From NCBI RefSeq assembly GCF_001411555.2, contig NC_049907.1:3976243-4040242 (forward strand): DNA of 64,000 bases, written 5' to 3'. The position numbers were made by a program, and so were the translations under genes. This DNA comes from Juglans regia (taxonomy: Eukaryota; Streptophyta; Magnoliopsida; Fagales; Juglandaceae). Shown here in pieces: positions 10,462 through 22,641 of the stretch (positions within the stretch are counted from its first letter, which is position 1; each line of letters begins with the position of its first letter). The notes beneath the pieces were generated by a model. It was not told where the DNA came from, made no database searches, and saw only the letters and a list, made by a program, of their open reading frames with translations.

Positions 10462-13110
10462 CTGAGAGCTAATTAGGGACAGAAACCAGGCTATTTTCAG
10501 GCCTCTATGAATCAATGGGCCAGTGCATGACAAGGAAGGCAGTGGACTGCATGATATTTGCCGTGTATGGTCCTAGTGATTGTGACACCTCGTGGTCATT
10601 GTAAAACATTCACATTTTTTTAATTTTTTTTGTGAAGTACTTTGAAATCTAATTTTGCAGAGGGTCCCATATAATTAAAGAATGCACTTTCTTAGGTTTG
10701 GTACGAGTCCTCAAACTTCAACCTCTTGTACATTTATATTACATTTCAACCCATCAAGTCCCATCCCTGATATCCTACCTACGCTTAACCTATTTCCCCA
10801 ACCCTAAACTCTGCAGATGTCGAACCCCTTTTAGACTTTAAAATCGATGAAGTTATTGCATCAAGAGCCCGTGACAATAATTTAAATTAAAGCCGAATGG
10901 TGCTTGGACACTCTTATTCGTTGTAATATTCCACCCTGATTTTCTTCTCCAACACTGTAAAACCACAAGTTTTGCATTTATTTGACTTTAAAGTGACCAG
11001 GTCCAATTAACTTCGTAGTGGTTTTGGATGTCTGTTGTGTTTGGTCACAGCGACCACCTACCCCCGAGTACGGAGTACCAGAACCGTAGGCTTTTATTTT
11101 GCCACAACTTTTCTCAAGTTGCTACTGACATGAAAAGAAAAACATTAACAACTAGGATTACATGTTTAGGGCTAAAAGGTCAGTTTCCGTTACCTCGCAA
11201 CCTTGTCGCTCTTCACCTGATTGTTCCGATTCTACATCAATCGGAGTCTCAAGTTATAGTCCAACCCTACCTTAACAAAGTATTTTTTTTTTTGAAAAAA
11301 TCTACCTTAACAAAGTTAATTGTCTTGTCCAAAGCAGAACCTAGAGAGAATCACGATCATTTCTGCGAGTTTGGCAGGGATGTTCCAGTCAATCTAAGTG
11401 GCGATGAGTAGGACGGCGTTGGTCAATATTCTGAAAATCAGCCTTAATTTGCTTCGGTCGGTGCTACTCTGCGGTTTGAGTAACACTGCTTATTATCAAT
11501 TCAAAGTATTGTTTTTATTCATATTTTTTATTATTTTAAAATATTTTTAAAAATTATAAAAAAATATCAATACACTAATAATCACTTCTTTAATTATTAA
11601 ATAAAATTAAAAATTTTTAAAAATTAAAATATATAAAATGTCAAAAGGATAGATAAAAAATAGCATTTTTCAATTTACATCGGCGTCTGTGGGGTATACT
11701 GTCACCTGTAGTTATGCATCCGCCTCCATCGTATCCCGAAAGACTTATCTATGATTGTGTATCTTTGATTTTCGGATTAGCATTGAGGTTGTGGTAGTTT
11801 GAGTAGGCGTCTTTAGGACACAATGGTTTGATGTTTATTTAAAAGAAGTTGTCTTGGAGTGAGTCGGTTTATGAGTCCTATTTGTTTTTTTTTATCTCTA
11901 TTACAGGGAGCAAGATATTTGCTGCTGAAGACATTAAAGGAAAAAGGATTATTCCAAAATGGGAGAGCAAGGATCTCTCAAATTCCCTGTCATCGTAACA
12001 CTACATGAAGAGTTTTCTTTTTGCTTTTCAACGAACTTTCCATTCCTTTTTGTAATAAAGAGAAGGTCTGCCTACCACCGTTAGCTTGCCTGCCTGGCTT
12101 TAAAACAAGACATTGTGCGTGGACAGAACAATTAAGGTGGTGGTGTAATGGCAATCAGACATGAGTACTTCTATCTCTTTTTTAAAAATTCTAAACATAA
12201 GTTATGCATTCTACAAACTATTTAAAAATATATAATTTTATTTTTTTACCCCCCTATATCATATTGAATTGAAATATGAAATATAAGAATAGAAAAATAA
12301 AATTATATATTTTTAAATAATGTATAGGGGTATGAGGCTTTTATATAGTATAACTCTTTTTAAATAATGTATATGAGTGTGATAAAATATGTGATAGAAA
12401 GAAAATGAGAGAGAAATAATTAATAAAATATATATTTAATATATGTATAGTAACTTTTAAATTTGAAAAAAATTTTGAAAGTTACTCTAGCTAAACTAAT
12501 CTAATGTGAGTATATTTTACTCTTTAATAATTAAATACTCATTAAATTTAAATTTTAACTAATCTAATAAAAATGACCTCAGTCAAAATAATATTTAGGT
12601 TGTGGGTATAATGAGTACTAACGAGGACAAAACTGCTGGAAGAAAGAGCTATGGAGAAAGCTGGTGAAACCACCGACATCGATCATTTTTGCCGCCAGAG
12701 AAATCAAATTGCTCCCGCAGTGATCTCTTTTTTTGATTTCATGAATGAACTCTTACTGCTATTATTGTGAATAAAAAAATAATAATAGAATATTGAATAA
12801 TAATAAATAATAATAAAAATAAGTAAAAATTAATAATAAAATAATAAATATTACTACCCAAACTGCCCTAAGACTTGTAAGTGGGCTGTGGAGATGAAAG
12901 GCTACTATTGCTCCAATTTTATAAAGCGGTTGCTTTCAGAAGGCCCAAAGTTTTATCAGGAAGCTAAACTAGGGCATCTGTCTTTTGTAAAAATGTGAAT
13001 TTTATAAAAGAAAAAATGAAATTTTCGCACTTTTTATGGTAGAATACATTTTTATATAAAAACTTGTGACAGATTTGAATATTTAGAATTTGTAAATATA
13101 ATTTCTCATG
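10461..13110. other. Intergenic region with one hairpin-type MITE
   Basis: No gene is recognised. A 127-residue frame at 11028-11411 has no familiar motif and is probably chance. At about 12185-12365 there is a fold-back element: TTAAAAATATATAATTTTAT near 12220 has its reverse complement near 12293-12313, enclosing 'accccccta'. A related copy with the same left edge (AAAAATTCTAAACATAA) lies at about 31285-31425. Confidence 0.5.
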
Positions 13111-13319
13111 TTAAAAACTATGACTGTACAAAAATCGATGATATTGGAGCGAATCGACCGACCGCATCAGGAACCGGCCTTAATCGATACAGAATCGGTC
13201 GCGGTGCGGTGTCAATTTGAAGAAACTGACGTTTAGTAGTTTAGTCTCAGTTTAAAGCTGGACCAGACCGCTGAACCAACTGATATAATAAAAAAAAAAA
13301 ATTTAAGTTTTGTCACGGA

Positions 13320-13978
13320 TTAGCCACTGTTCACAATTGATCCGTAACACATCTTACGTGTATTTATTTTTTCAAAATGCATGTTTTGTGAGTAATATTG
13401 TTTTGCATCCCATTCGAATACCAACAATTCCTTGCCTTGGTTGTTGCATCTGCGATGAAAACTCGAGAGCCTCCATTGTTTTGATGCCAACGTGGGTCCA
13501 GTTCCAATGGAACTGCTTTTCTTGCATTTGCTGGAGGAGGCTTTGGCCAAGCTGTTGTTATTACTATTCGAAGTCCAAATACAGTACGTTCCGGGAGGGA
13601 CCCCATCCACCCTGTCCTCCACCTCTTGCTCCGAAGACGTTGAAAACGTTGACAACTTTTGATTGCGTTCCTCAACGAACAGCTGCTTTAGCGGAACCCG
13701 GACGGACAACACATTGTGACCCTTTGCCTCCTTTTAACTAAAACAAATTCGAAGTTGTCATCGTTGTCTTCTAGTTCTTCGCCTCGATAATCATCACCAA
13801 GTTGTCGCTGTCGGTCCCCAACACCGTCAAACTCGTAGATTACTTCAGCTGCTATGGCTGCCAGTCTATCCGAAGAAAAGCTGTTAAAGCTGAGACATGC
13901 CGAAGTTCGGAACTTTCTCCTTTCATTTGATACAACCCATAAATCTTTTATTGCTACTTTGATACACACACACACCAT
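13320..13978 (-). pseudogene. Captured, frameshifted DUF1645-type gene fragment
   Basis: Two overlapping minus-strand frames (13688-13978 and 13320-13712) together resemble one protein. The first contains SFNSFSSDRLAAIAAEVIYE followed by an acidic stretch and DDNFEFVLV. The second contains GVPPGTYCIW, KCKKSSSIG, SKQWRLSSFHRR and GKELLVF. These match, in order, the pattern I know for plant DUF1645 proteins (SFNS..S..LAEIA.RV, acidic part then DFEF, GVPPGTYCVW, CKKS, SKRWK..DLL.RS..DGK). The frame change near 13690-13710 and lost conserved residues mean it is not a working gene. It lies inside the hAT element at 13119-14744, which suggests transduplication from a host gene elsewhere. Confidence 0.6.
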
Positions 13979-14327
13979 GCGACATTTGATTTGGAAAGAG
14001 AAGCAATACTATTGAGATTTTTTGAGTATCAAATACCCATCATACAAGAAATATTTTTCCTCTTATTTTACACTGCTTGCTTTCCAGATGAAGTTCGAAA
14101 CTTTCTTGATGAAGTTCATTCGACTTGAGAGGCTTGAGCTTCGACGAGAGAGGGGCATGTGAAGTTGAGGGGCGTTGTCGCATCTGGAAATCCAGGAGAG
14201 AGAAAACTCAAGCCAGGAACCGGTTCAATCTCAATTAGTGAGCCCAGTCTGCACATAAGGTATAGGGTGTGCGTTGGAACAACCGACTGATACTAAGAAT
14301 ATATATTTTTTTAATATATCCTTATCG

Positions 14328-14371
14328 AAACGATGCCGTTCCATTTAAGTTTAAGTGGAACCGCATCGTTT
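14328..14371. repeat. 44-bp near-palindrome, copy A
   Basis: It reads AAACGATGCCGTTCCA outward to TGGAACCGCATCGTTT around a centre of TTTAAGTTTAAG. Both arms pair with only a few mismatches. A second version lies about 140 bp downstream inside the same hAT element. Confidence 0.8.
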
Positions 14372-14469
14372 TAGTTAATAAATATTATAACAGATAATGA
14401 AAATAATGTCATTTGGCATTAAACCAAACGGAATCATTTTATTAAGAACGTAAGAAAAAAAAAAAGTTT

Positions 14470-14515
14470 GAAACGATACCATTCCACTTAAACTTAAGTG
14501 GATCGACATCGTTTC
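14470..14515. repeat. 46-bp near-palindrome, copy B
   Basis: It starts GAAACGATACCATTCCACTT and ends AAGTGGATCGACATCGTTTC, so the two halves are inverted copies with mismatches. Clearly related to the palindrome at 14328-14371. Confidence 0.8.
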
Positions 14516-14752
14516 AAGATAAGTTTTCTTTTTCCCGAATCTGATTTACTATGCAACTCTCTCTCTCTCTCTCTCTCTCAATAGATAATCATCGCTAGGG
14601 GAACCGACACCGATCGAGAACCGTCTCGATCGGTTTCCTCCTACCCATCGACCAGTTACGATTGATGGCTCCTCTATTTTTTTAGAAGTCGTCGGCATCG
14701 GTTGTATCCAAAAACCATACCAATACCATCGATTTTCATCCCTATTAAAATC

Positions 14753-16044
14753 GTTTAAAATAGTAGAAGTAAATACCCTTGCAAAAAGACGTTATAGTAA
14801 ACGTTTAAGATAGCAAAAAAGGAAAGGCAAAAAGTCTCGAAAATAATAAGACAACGAAACGAAGATACGTCAATGGAAGAACTTTGTTTTGATAGAGGAG
14901 GAGAAAACGTTTAAATAAAAGTAACAAAGAAATTAAAAAAAAAAAACGTAATAAAAATTGAGAACGTAGGTTTTAACTCTCTGGTTGTTTTCCGTTCGCA
15001 ACCTAATTATTTTCAAGTATTTTTAAATTTTTTCAAATATTTTATTTTCAAATATTATTTAAATACAAAATATTTTTTAATTTTTAATTTTTAACTTTTT
15101 TATCTAATCATTACTAAATCATTACAACTCTCTCAAACTCTCAAACAAAACACCAAAAATAATATAACTTGTTAAAATTTCAAAACAAAAATAAATTTAA
15201 TAATATTAAAAAATTATATTTCTATTTAAATTTTTTTTGCTCTCATTTTTCAAAATCAAATAAAACATCTTAATTTAAATTATTTAACTATTGTTCACAT
15301 CTTTATTGAGATTGATATTTCAAGTATCTAAACGGAGAGTAAATTTGGAGGGTTGCAAAGCTAATGGTAATAAAAGAGAAAATTGTTAACCGCATTTTGA
15401 ATTATATTATATATCAATTTAACGTAGGAAACAACCTAAAATTTAATGGAGGGTTGCAAAGCTAATAGTAATTTCAGTTTGTTTGATTAGGAATAAATAA
15501 AAAAAAAAAAATAGCATTATCCTTTAAAAGATAAAGATGCACATTATTGGGATAAAACACCATCAGAAGAGATGTGAGGTGTGAAATTGGAGGATTTGGT
15601 AGGAAGAATATGGACAATATGGGTAACTATATATATTCTATTCCACCATTATTTGTTTTATACTTCAAAGAATTTTCAATGGACACCCTTAATTATCTAT
15701 ATTTGTAAAATTATACCATCATCTAAGACGAACAAAAATTAGTAATACAACAAAATTTCAGCAATCAGATTTCAACGGGGTATGAACTGATACCTATTGA
15801 TAGCATAGGATGTACATTATTCTTTATTCATATAAACGTGTGAAGGTGGGGAATAAATACCTTGCTGGTGAACCTAGCTAGCTAGTAATGTAATTTCTTC
15901 TTCAAACTAATATTTTCTTTTGGGCAATTTCCTCAATTTCTATAGCTTTCTTGAATCAATGGATGAATTATGATAACCCGAATTTGGGTGTTGGGGGTAG
16001 AATTTGAATTACTCATTGTTATTTATTTACTATTTCTAATGATA
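14753..16044. other. Spacer with a diverged dispersed repeat
   Basis: No gene is seen. At about 15000-15345 lies an AT-rich repeat with TCATTACAACTCTCTCAAAC, TTTCAAAACAAAAATA and a tail of TATTGTTCACATC. The stretch at 29640-29980 shares the same order of words, so it is a second, longer dispersed family. A partial third copy is at about 18740-19070. Confidence 0.5.
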
Positions 16045-16273
16045 TTGATTAATAAGGGTGTGCATCCGGACAGGTTTTTTTTTTCGGTCCGGAACCCGGA
16101 AACCCGAGTGCATCCGAGCGATTATCAGCCCGGATAACACCCGGGCGGTTAAGAAGATTCCGGATCTGGTTATGTGACCCGGTTATCCGTAACCATGTCT
16201 TTTAAAAAAAAAAATCCGCCCCTTTCTCGAATATTCTCACATCGCTTTGGGTTTGCAACTTTGCACTTAGCAG

Positions 16274-16430
16274 CTCTCTCGTCTCGACGTCTTCTCGAAT
16301 CCTCCTTCCTTCTCTCTCGGACTCGACGTCTTCTCGAATCTGCCTGTCTTCTCTCTCGGTCTCGATGTCTTCTCGAATCCTCCTTCCTTCTCTCTCCATC
16401 TCGAGGTCTTCTCGAATCCGTCTTCTCTCC
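16274..16430. repeat. Minisatellite, four copies of a 39-bp unit
   Basis: The unit begins CTCTCTCGG.CTCGA.GTCT and continues TCTCGAATCC.CCTTCCTT. Four copies follow each other, three of them nearly exact. Because 39 is a multiple of three, frames on both strands stay open, which explains several repetitive Arg/Glu-rich frames that I do not accept as genes. Confidence 0.8.
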
Positions 16431-17621
16431 CAAGTCTTTCGACCCCACCGAAACATGAAAACAGAAACTTCGAAGTGCTTTGCGCATCTGGGTGAGACAC
16501 GCGAAGGCTATCATCCATATTCTCTCTCTCTCTCTCTAAGTTGTTAAGGTATCTTTCTTTCTACTTAGGAATTTTTCTCAGATTTTTCTCAAAAAAAGCT
16601 CAGATTTGTTTAGGATTTTTCTTTGCTCTGTTTTTCACATGAGATTTAGTTTTAATCACTATTTTATGCAATACTCTGTTTGTTTGGTTTATATTATTTT
16701 TCCTTTGCTCTGTTTTTCACATGGGATTTAGTTTTCTTGCTATTACAATGGGTTTATGGCATTATGCCTTCTATTTCCGTCTGCTTTTGATGGAAACTTT
16801 GAATGACCCACTTTATTATTTTCCCATGTTTGTCAAAAGGAACGCCTTGTACTTGTAGTGCCCTTACCTGGTTGAGGATTGTGGTGGAGGGTTGGTATAA
16901 AAATAAAATGCACAAGCAAAAATTGCTATAGTTTGCTATCTGTCGATTGGAACAACATTTGTGAATCCCTATAATGGTTCGTTCAAATAGGGATGGATGT
17001 ACAAACTGAACTCAAATTTCCTCATCTATTTCCTTTTATTCATTGTTACTATTAGGACATCAATTGAATATTTGAAATATTAGTTTAATATTTAGGACAA
17101 TCATAACTTAAATGATATTGGAGATGTAATCTTCTATTTGAACCCTGGTAACACTTTTTACCTATTATTTCAGTTAAATATTTATGAGAGAATTGATGAT
17201 TTAACAATTACAATTGTTTTTAATGTCACTATTATTATATCATATATTTGAATCCATATTGCATTTGCAATATATACACTTATGTTAAGCAGAGATGCTT
17301 ACTTGGACTAATATGCTTACTAGACAGTTTGTAGATTTTGGGAAATCCAGCATTAACTATCTTTCTTCACTTGATTGCTATTATGTATACAACAATGAAT
17401 AATGTCACTGAATAATGCTTAAGGTTCCCTTTATTTTTGTAATAATTCATTGGAATTGATATTATTTTTCCTTCTGTTTGTTTGGTTTATATGAAATGAA
17501 AAAAGGCAAGCTGTATTATTTGTGTTCAAGCCTTAAAAAAGTGGACAATAGACTTCTTTCCATTTTTGTTTTGTTTCTTAAATTGTTGGTTTTACTGGTT
17601 CCTAATTGTTTGTACTTCCAG

Positions 17622-18158
<537 letters not shown>

Positions 18159-18687
18159 TGATCTTTGTAAATTTATGTTTTAGTTTAATTAGTTGTGATG
18201 TATTATTATTTCTTTTGTTCTTTGTAAATTTATGTTTTAGTTAATTAGTATTGATGTATTATTATTTATTTTATTTTTTGTAAATTTATGTTTTGCATTG
18301 TGATGTAACAACTATATTATTTATTTTGCATTTTTATTTACTTTGTTTGTTAATTTATTTTCTTGTTATAAAATTTTTTTAAAAGTGTTTAAATTATAAT
18401 TTTAAAAAGATTTGGGCGATTTAAGCATATCAGATATTTAAAAAAAAAAAAACAAGTGCTATAAAAGCATTTTTTTTAAGTTTTAAAGTCTTTTTAAAAA
18501 AATTAAAAATTTAAAACAGGATTTTATTCGGGTTATCCAGTTATAACCCGGATTAAATCCGGATATCCGGTTACAATCCGGATCCGGATTTAATCCGGTT
18601 ATCCGCCCGAATTTTACCATCCGAATCCATATCTAGATCCGGTTATGACCGGATATCTGGAAACGGTTTAACACCCCTATTGATCAA

Positions 18688-20860
18688 TGTGACATAGAAG
18701 TCGATGGGTGAAAATACATGATATCGTACTTAAAAATGGATTGTTTGAGAAGTTAGATGGGATTAAAAATTATTATCGAATCACAAAAGCTCTTATAATT
18801 TTATTCTTAAATATAAAATACTTTTTAATTTCAAAATTTTGACTTTTTTTTATCTAATTTTTAGTTAATCACTATAGTTTTTCTAAACTTTCAACTAAAA
18901 ACAAAAGAAAGTATAATTTTTTAAAATTTTAAAATAAAAATTATATTCAAATAGTTTTTTAACTATATAATATTTTTCTCTATTTTTTAAAATTTAATAA
19001 AAAATATTCAAGTCAAACGATTTTATTATTATTATTTATAAAAAACAAATTATCATTTCCCAAAACGTGTTCTAAAGATGCTCAAGGTTGAGCCCTTTTG
19101 TTTACAAGTTGGGATGACATAAAACGGTTTTTGTGGAATGGAAGTCAAATCCAAATTACAAAATGCGTCAGAAGAGACGAATTCCACCGTCACCAAAATT
19201 TCCACCGGGGTTGAAGTTTAACTGAGGAAAAAAAAAAAAAAAGAGAGAGAGAAAAGAGAAAAAGGTTTTCACTTATTTTGATTGCATGCAGTCAAATGAT
19301 GATAATGTTGATTGTGTTGGCCGAGCCAGTGGCCCAGTAGTAAAATTTTCTTTTGAAAGCGTTCAACTTTTGGAGGGGCCCAGGTGTTCCGCATTCAAAG
19401 ACTGGGATTCAAACAGAGCCAGCCACCTTAAGCAGCGCTGTGACCAAATTCAAAGCATTGGCCTGCGATTCTGCGCAAAAACTGCATGGCCATTTAAAGT
19501 AAGATCAAAGAGGCAGTTTAACTGATCAGTACGACCAGCCTCTGCCTCTGCGCGCGGTTTCAGATTTTAGTGTGACGAAGCTCGACAGCTTCGGACTCTG
19601 ACCACTCCGGTAGGTAGCCTCCGCAGGGGTAATCATGGAGTCACCTTAAAGGGTGTGTATTGGTATGCGTGTCATAATTAAGACAGAGTGAAGTCTGGCT
19701 ATTGACGAATGAATGCGACATCTGTACGGGGTGATTCTATCAGTGCCCTCGACGACGTTTTTTAACGTGTTTGCTTACGTCTATTATTGCAGCAACGGTC
19801 GGGTGGTCCCCTAATTAGGAGAGACAGTGGGGCCTGCACTGATGTTTTTACTTTAAAAATTAAAACCACTTGTTAGTTGCTACACACCCAAACAGCGGTA
19901 GACTGAGCTTGTAGACTAGTCTGTTTTTTTTTTTTTTCTTCATTTTCACGTACTTTAGAATGTAGCCGTTAAAATTTGAAGTTTTGTCATAAGAAAAATA
20001 AACAGGTCACTTTTCATAATACATTGTATAATCATATTTTAAAATAAAGAGTAATTTAATAAAATAGTGTATAAAAATAATATTACTTTATAAAAATATT
20101 CTCACTTTAAAATATATATTGTAAAATATATTATAAAATATATTGTGTAGATATCACTATTCTTTATTTAGGATGCAGTGCTTCTTCGTTAGAAAAGATC
20201 TATTCACTATTCTTTTTTTTATCATCATTTCGTAATATGACATTAAATGATAGATTTATAAATAAAATATAATAAATAATTTTTAATAATCTAATACTAC
20301 ATCATAAAATAATAAAAAGATAATAAAAATTGAAATGATAAATAGTATTCCTCTCTTGGTTAACTTTCCATTTTTCTCATCGGATTAAATGCTTACTGGT
20401 TATTTTCGCTGGATTAGGATATTTAACGGTGGAAGAGCTGAACCGACAGCATTTTACTGCAGACAAAAAACTTGAACTTTATATGTGAATAAGTTAGCAG
20501 CCCGGTCAAAGCTTTTGGGCAGAACATGCTAATGAATCCTAGGCGTATGGCCCTTGTTGGGCCTAAACCTGCCTTCATATCTATCTAATATTCTGAGCCA
20601 CGATCCAATTAAAGATTATAAAACGGAGAAAGATGTCAATACCACGAGCCAATGCGGCGATAACAGAACAGATGCAAAAATCACAATGGCCTACCTACAC
20701 TGCCCAAGTGCGCATCAGCTTTTTATCTATTCTGCAGCAAAATATCATCGATAAAGCTTATAAACTTAAAATATTCAGATATCTGCCGACGAAAGGTGGC
20801 CTGAACGTGACATTTGGGTGACTTTACACCCACAAAATATCAGGTCGTATGTGCAAAGCC
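18688..20860. other. Intergenic region, no gene recognised
   Basis: It starts with an AT-rich dispersed repeat (about 18740-19070). A 79-residue frame at 19286-19525 sits in a GC-richer block (19300-19760), but I recognise no motif and no splice context. A few short frames near 20550-20820 are also unsupported. The rest is AT-rich spacer. Confidence 0.5.
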
Positions 20861-21092
20861 CCACGTAACCCTCAACACTCTCAAATTCTCAATATCATGA
20901 CTGGTGTGCTATCTATAGCATTCCACGTGTCACTGCGTAGAAATCAGGTTTTCTGGTACATTAAGGTACGACCAGGATAGGTCCCTAAGAATCGGACATC
21001 ATCGTTGCTGATTCTGTGTTTTCTGCAATTCATTCAGTGTTGGGTATATTATTTAAGCGGGTATACCATTAGAAGACCAAAATACGCAAAAG
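20861..21092 (+). promoter_or_regulatory. Promoter region of the LEA-like gene
   Basis: CCACGTGTC at 20923-20931 combines a G-box with an ABRE core. CCACGTA lies at 20861-20867. A TATA-like TATATTATTTA is at 21045-21055, about 40 bp before the ATG, so the leader would be very short. The ABRE-type site suits a seed or drought-induced gene. The link to abscisic acid is inferred from the motif. Confidence 0.5.
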
Positions 21093-21673
21093 ATGAATCA
21101 CGCAATCAGATCGGCTAGAGCTGCTCTGCCTTATAACGCAAGCAGAAAAGCGACTGGAAATTCTGTAATCGGAGTGTTGAGGAAGGTCACAACTATGGCT
21201 AGCAGCCAATCTGACAGCAAGAACCCAAATGAGAAAAATGGGTAGGTTCTACTGTGTTTTAATTAAGTAATATGTTTTGAGGTTTTACTGTGTTTAATTG
21301 AAACCTGGCGGTTGTGTTTGGGAAGGGACACGATGTCTGATTCGTTCGGGGAAGGGTACGCCACCAGATCGGATGAGGAAGGATTTGGTGGGGTATATGG
21401 AGAGAACCAGTCTCTTCCAAAGACTGGGCAAAACGAGAATAGTATCCATGAAAATCACCCTGGTAACTTGCATCAACTTTAGCTTAGTTCGTAAATAAAT
21501 ATGCGTATACGATTTTAGTTTTTCATGGCTTATAATTCTCATGTGATCATAATGGAATTAACATTGGGCATATAATTTTGAATATATATGTGGATGAAGC
21601 TTATGACAAGACGCACGGGAGCGAAGTGAAGGAGAAGGAAAAGGCACGACACCAGACCAGCGCAAAATCGTAG
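21093..21673 (+). CDS. Small three-exon stress/LEA-like protein
   Basis: Exons are 21093-21241, 21326-21462 and 21600-21673, with introns bounded by GT and AG and phases that match (2 then 1). They join into 119 codons plus TAG. The start is rich in Arg, Ala and Ser with no acidic residue for about 30 residues (MNHAIRSARAALPYNASRKA), which looks like a mitochondrial or plastid presequence. The rest is hydrophilic: MSDSFGEGYATRSDEEGFGG, then a linker, IHENHPAYDKTHGSE and KEKEKARHQ near the end. I know this arrangement from small uncharacterised plant proteins annotated as LEA-like or seed-maturation proteins, but I cannot name a family with certainty. No membrane segment is visible. The coherent splicing and lack of stops point to a live gene. 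Function would be stress protection, by analogy only. Confidence 0.75.
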
Positions 21674-22297
21674 AATTATTTTGTAATATGACGTATCACA
21701 TCAATCTACATAAGTTTGTGGTTTACTTGTAATATTAAGTATTTTCCTACTCTTTTTGTTTCATGTAGTGGAGCTGTTAGAGCTTATGTTTCTTCCGAAA
21801 ACCTTCTATGTATTGATTAATGTTCCTTGGGAACACTTTTTTCTTTCTCTCGTTTTTTTTTTTTTTACCTGTTTCTATGAGTTAAATCCTGGATGATATT
21901 ATCTAATTTTCTAAAGCGTTTTCTTGCTTTGATAGAATTAGGTCGAAACAGAAAAATCATAAATTTATAATTAATCTGCAACTATTTTACCACTCTTTTT
22001 AAAATGAATGATAGTCTATAGTTATGTAAAATTGAAGTTATTTATAATGAAGTGTTACATTGGTTGATTTGAAATGAATTATAAAATAATTAAAAAACAT
22101 TGTAAGCGTATCATTACTCAATGAATACTTATGTTCGATTTCTCTATCTTAAAATTTAAGATACACATGACTGTAAGTTTCTACTAATTAATATTTAAAA
22201 TGTGATCTAGTAGTCATATTTGAGAACATATACGCTTAAGAGCACTTCTAGTGAACTAGATATAGTTAAAATTTAGTTAAAGTCTAGCTAGCTAGCT
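21674..22297. other. 3' flank of the LEA-like gene
   Basis: Likely 3' untranslated region at first (TTTTGTAATATG near 21680, then TTGTAATATT near 21729), followed by AT-rich spacer up to the copia target site. No further gene is seen. Confidence 0.5.
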
Positions 22298-22302
22298 CAA
22301 AA

Positions 22303-22625
22303 TATTGAATCAAGCAAAAGCAATGAAGTCATCCCAGCAGCACATCATGCAAGCCACCTCATCGCAACAAACTGCCACGAGTCATCAAAATCAACAAATC
22401 TTGTAACCAACAGATGATTCTAGAAAGCATTCTGTTAGCAATTTCAGCACAGTTTGTTAGAAAGTTTTTTATTCCCTTTTCCGCAATATTCTCTGTTTTT
22501 GCCCTACTATACTTACTATATATAGAGCTAGTTATCATATTGTAAAGTAAGACTTCTTTTCAATAGAAAGAGCACGTTTCTTTCCTTCTCTGTTTTTCGT
22601 CTCTACTAAGAAAATAAAACCAACA
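22303..22625 (+). repeat. 5' LTR of the copia element
   Basis: It begins TATTGAATCAAG and ends AAAACCAACA. It starts with TA instead of the usual TG, and the copy at 27119 does the same. Inside is TATATATAGAG (about 22518-22528), a TATA-like site, then TTGTAAAG and CAATAGAAAGAG, which may be the polyadenylation part. Confidence 0.92.
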
Positions 22626-22637
22626 TGGTACCAGAGC
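22626..22637 (+). promoter_or_regulatory. Primer-binding site (initiator Met-tRNA type)
   Basis: TGGTACCAGAGC directly follows the 5' LTR. The usual plant site is TGGTATCAGAGC, so there is one difference. It primes minus-strand DNA synthesis. Confidence 0.85.
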
Positions 22638-22641
22638 CATA

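Larger units (their letters stand above)
13119..14744. mobile_element. Non-autonomous hAT element carrying a captured gene piece
   Basis: The ends are inverted: the left reads TATGACTGTACAAAAATCGA then TGATATTGG, and the right end in reverse complement reads TAGGGATGAAAATCGATGG then TATTGG. The flanks are TTAAAAAC (13111-13118) and TTAAAATC (14745-14752), an 8-bp duplication with one mismatch, as expected for hAT. Near the ends are words like AATCGACCGACC and CCGATCGAGA. No transposase frame is present. The inside carries a decayed DUF1645-type gene on the minus strand and two 44-46-bp near-palindromes. Confidence 0.75.

Noticed and set aside
11028..11411. 127-residue plus-strand frame
   Set aside because: No motif, no splice or promoter context, and biased composition typical of chance frames.
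16170..16547. Several Arg/Glu-rich frames on both strands
   Set aside because: All arise from the 39-bp minisatellite, whose unit length keeps any frame open.
19320..19420. Possible tRNA-derived SINE: an A-box-like TGGCCCAGTAG and a weak B-box-like GGGATTCAAAC
   Set aside because: The B-box does not fit, there is no poly(A) tail and no flanking duplication.
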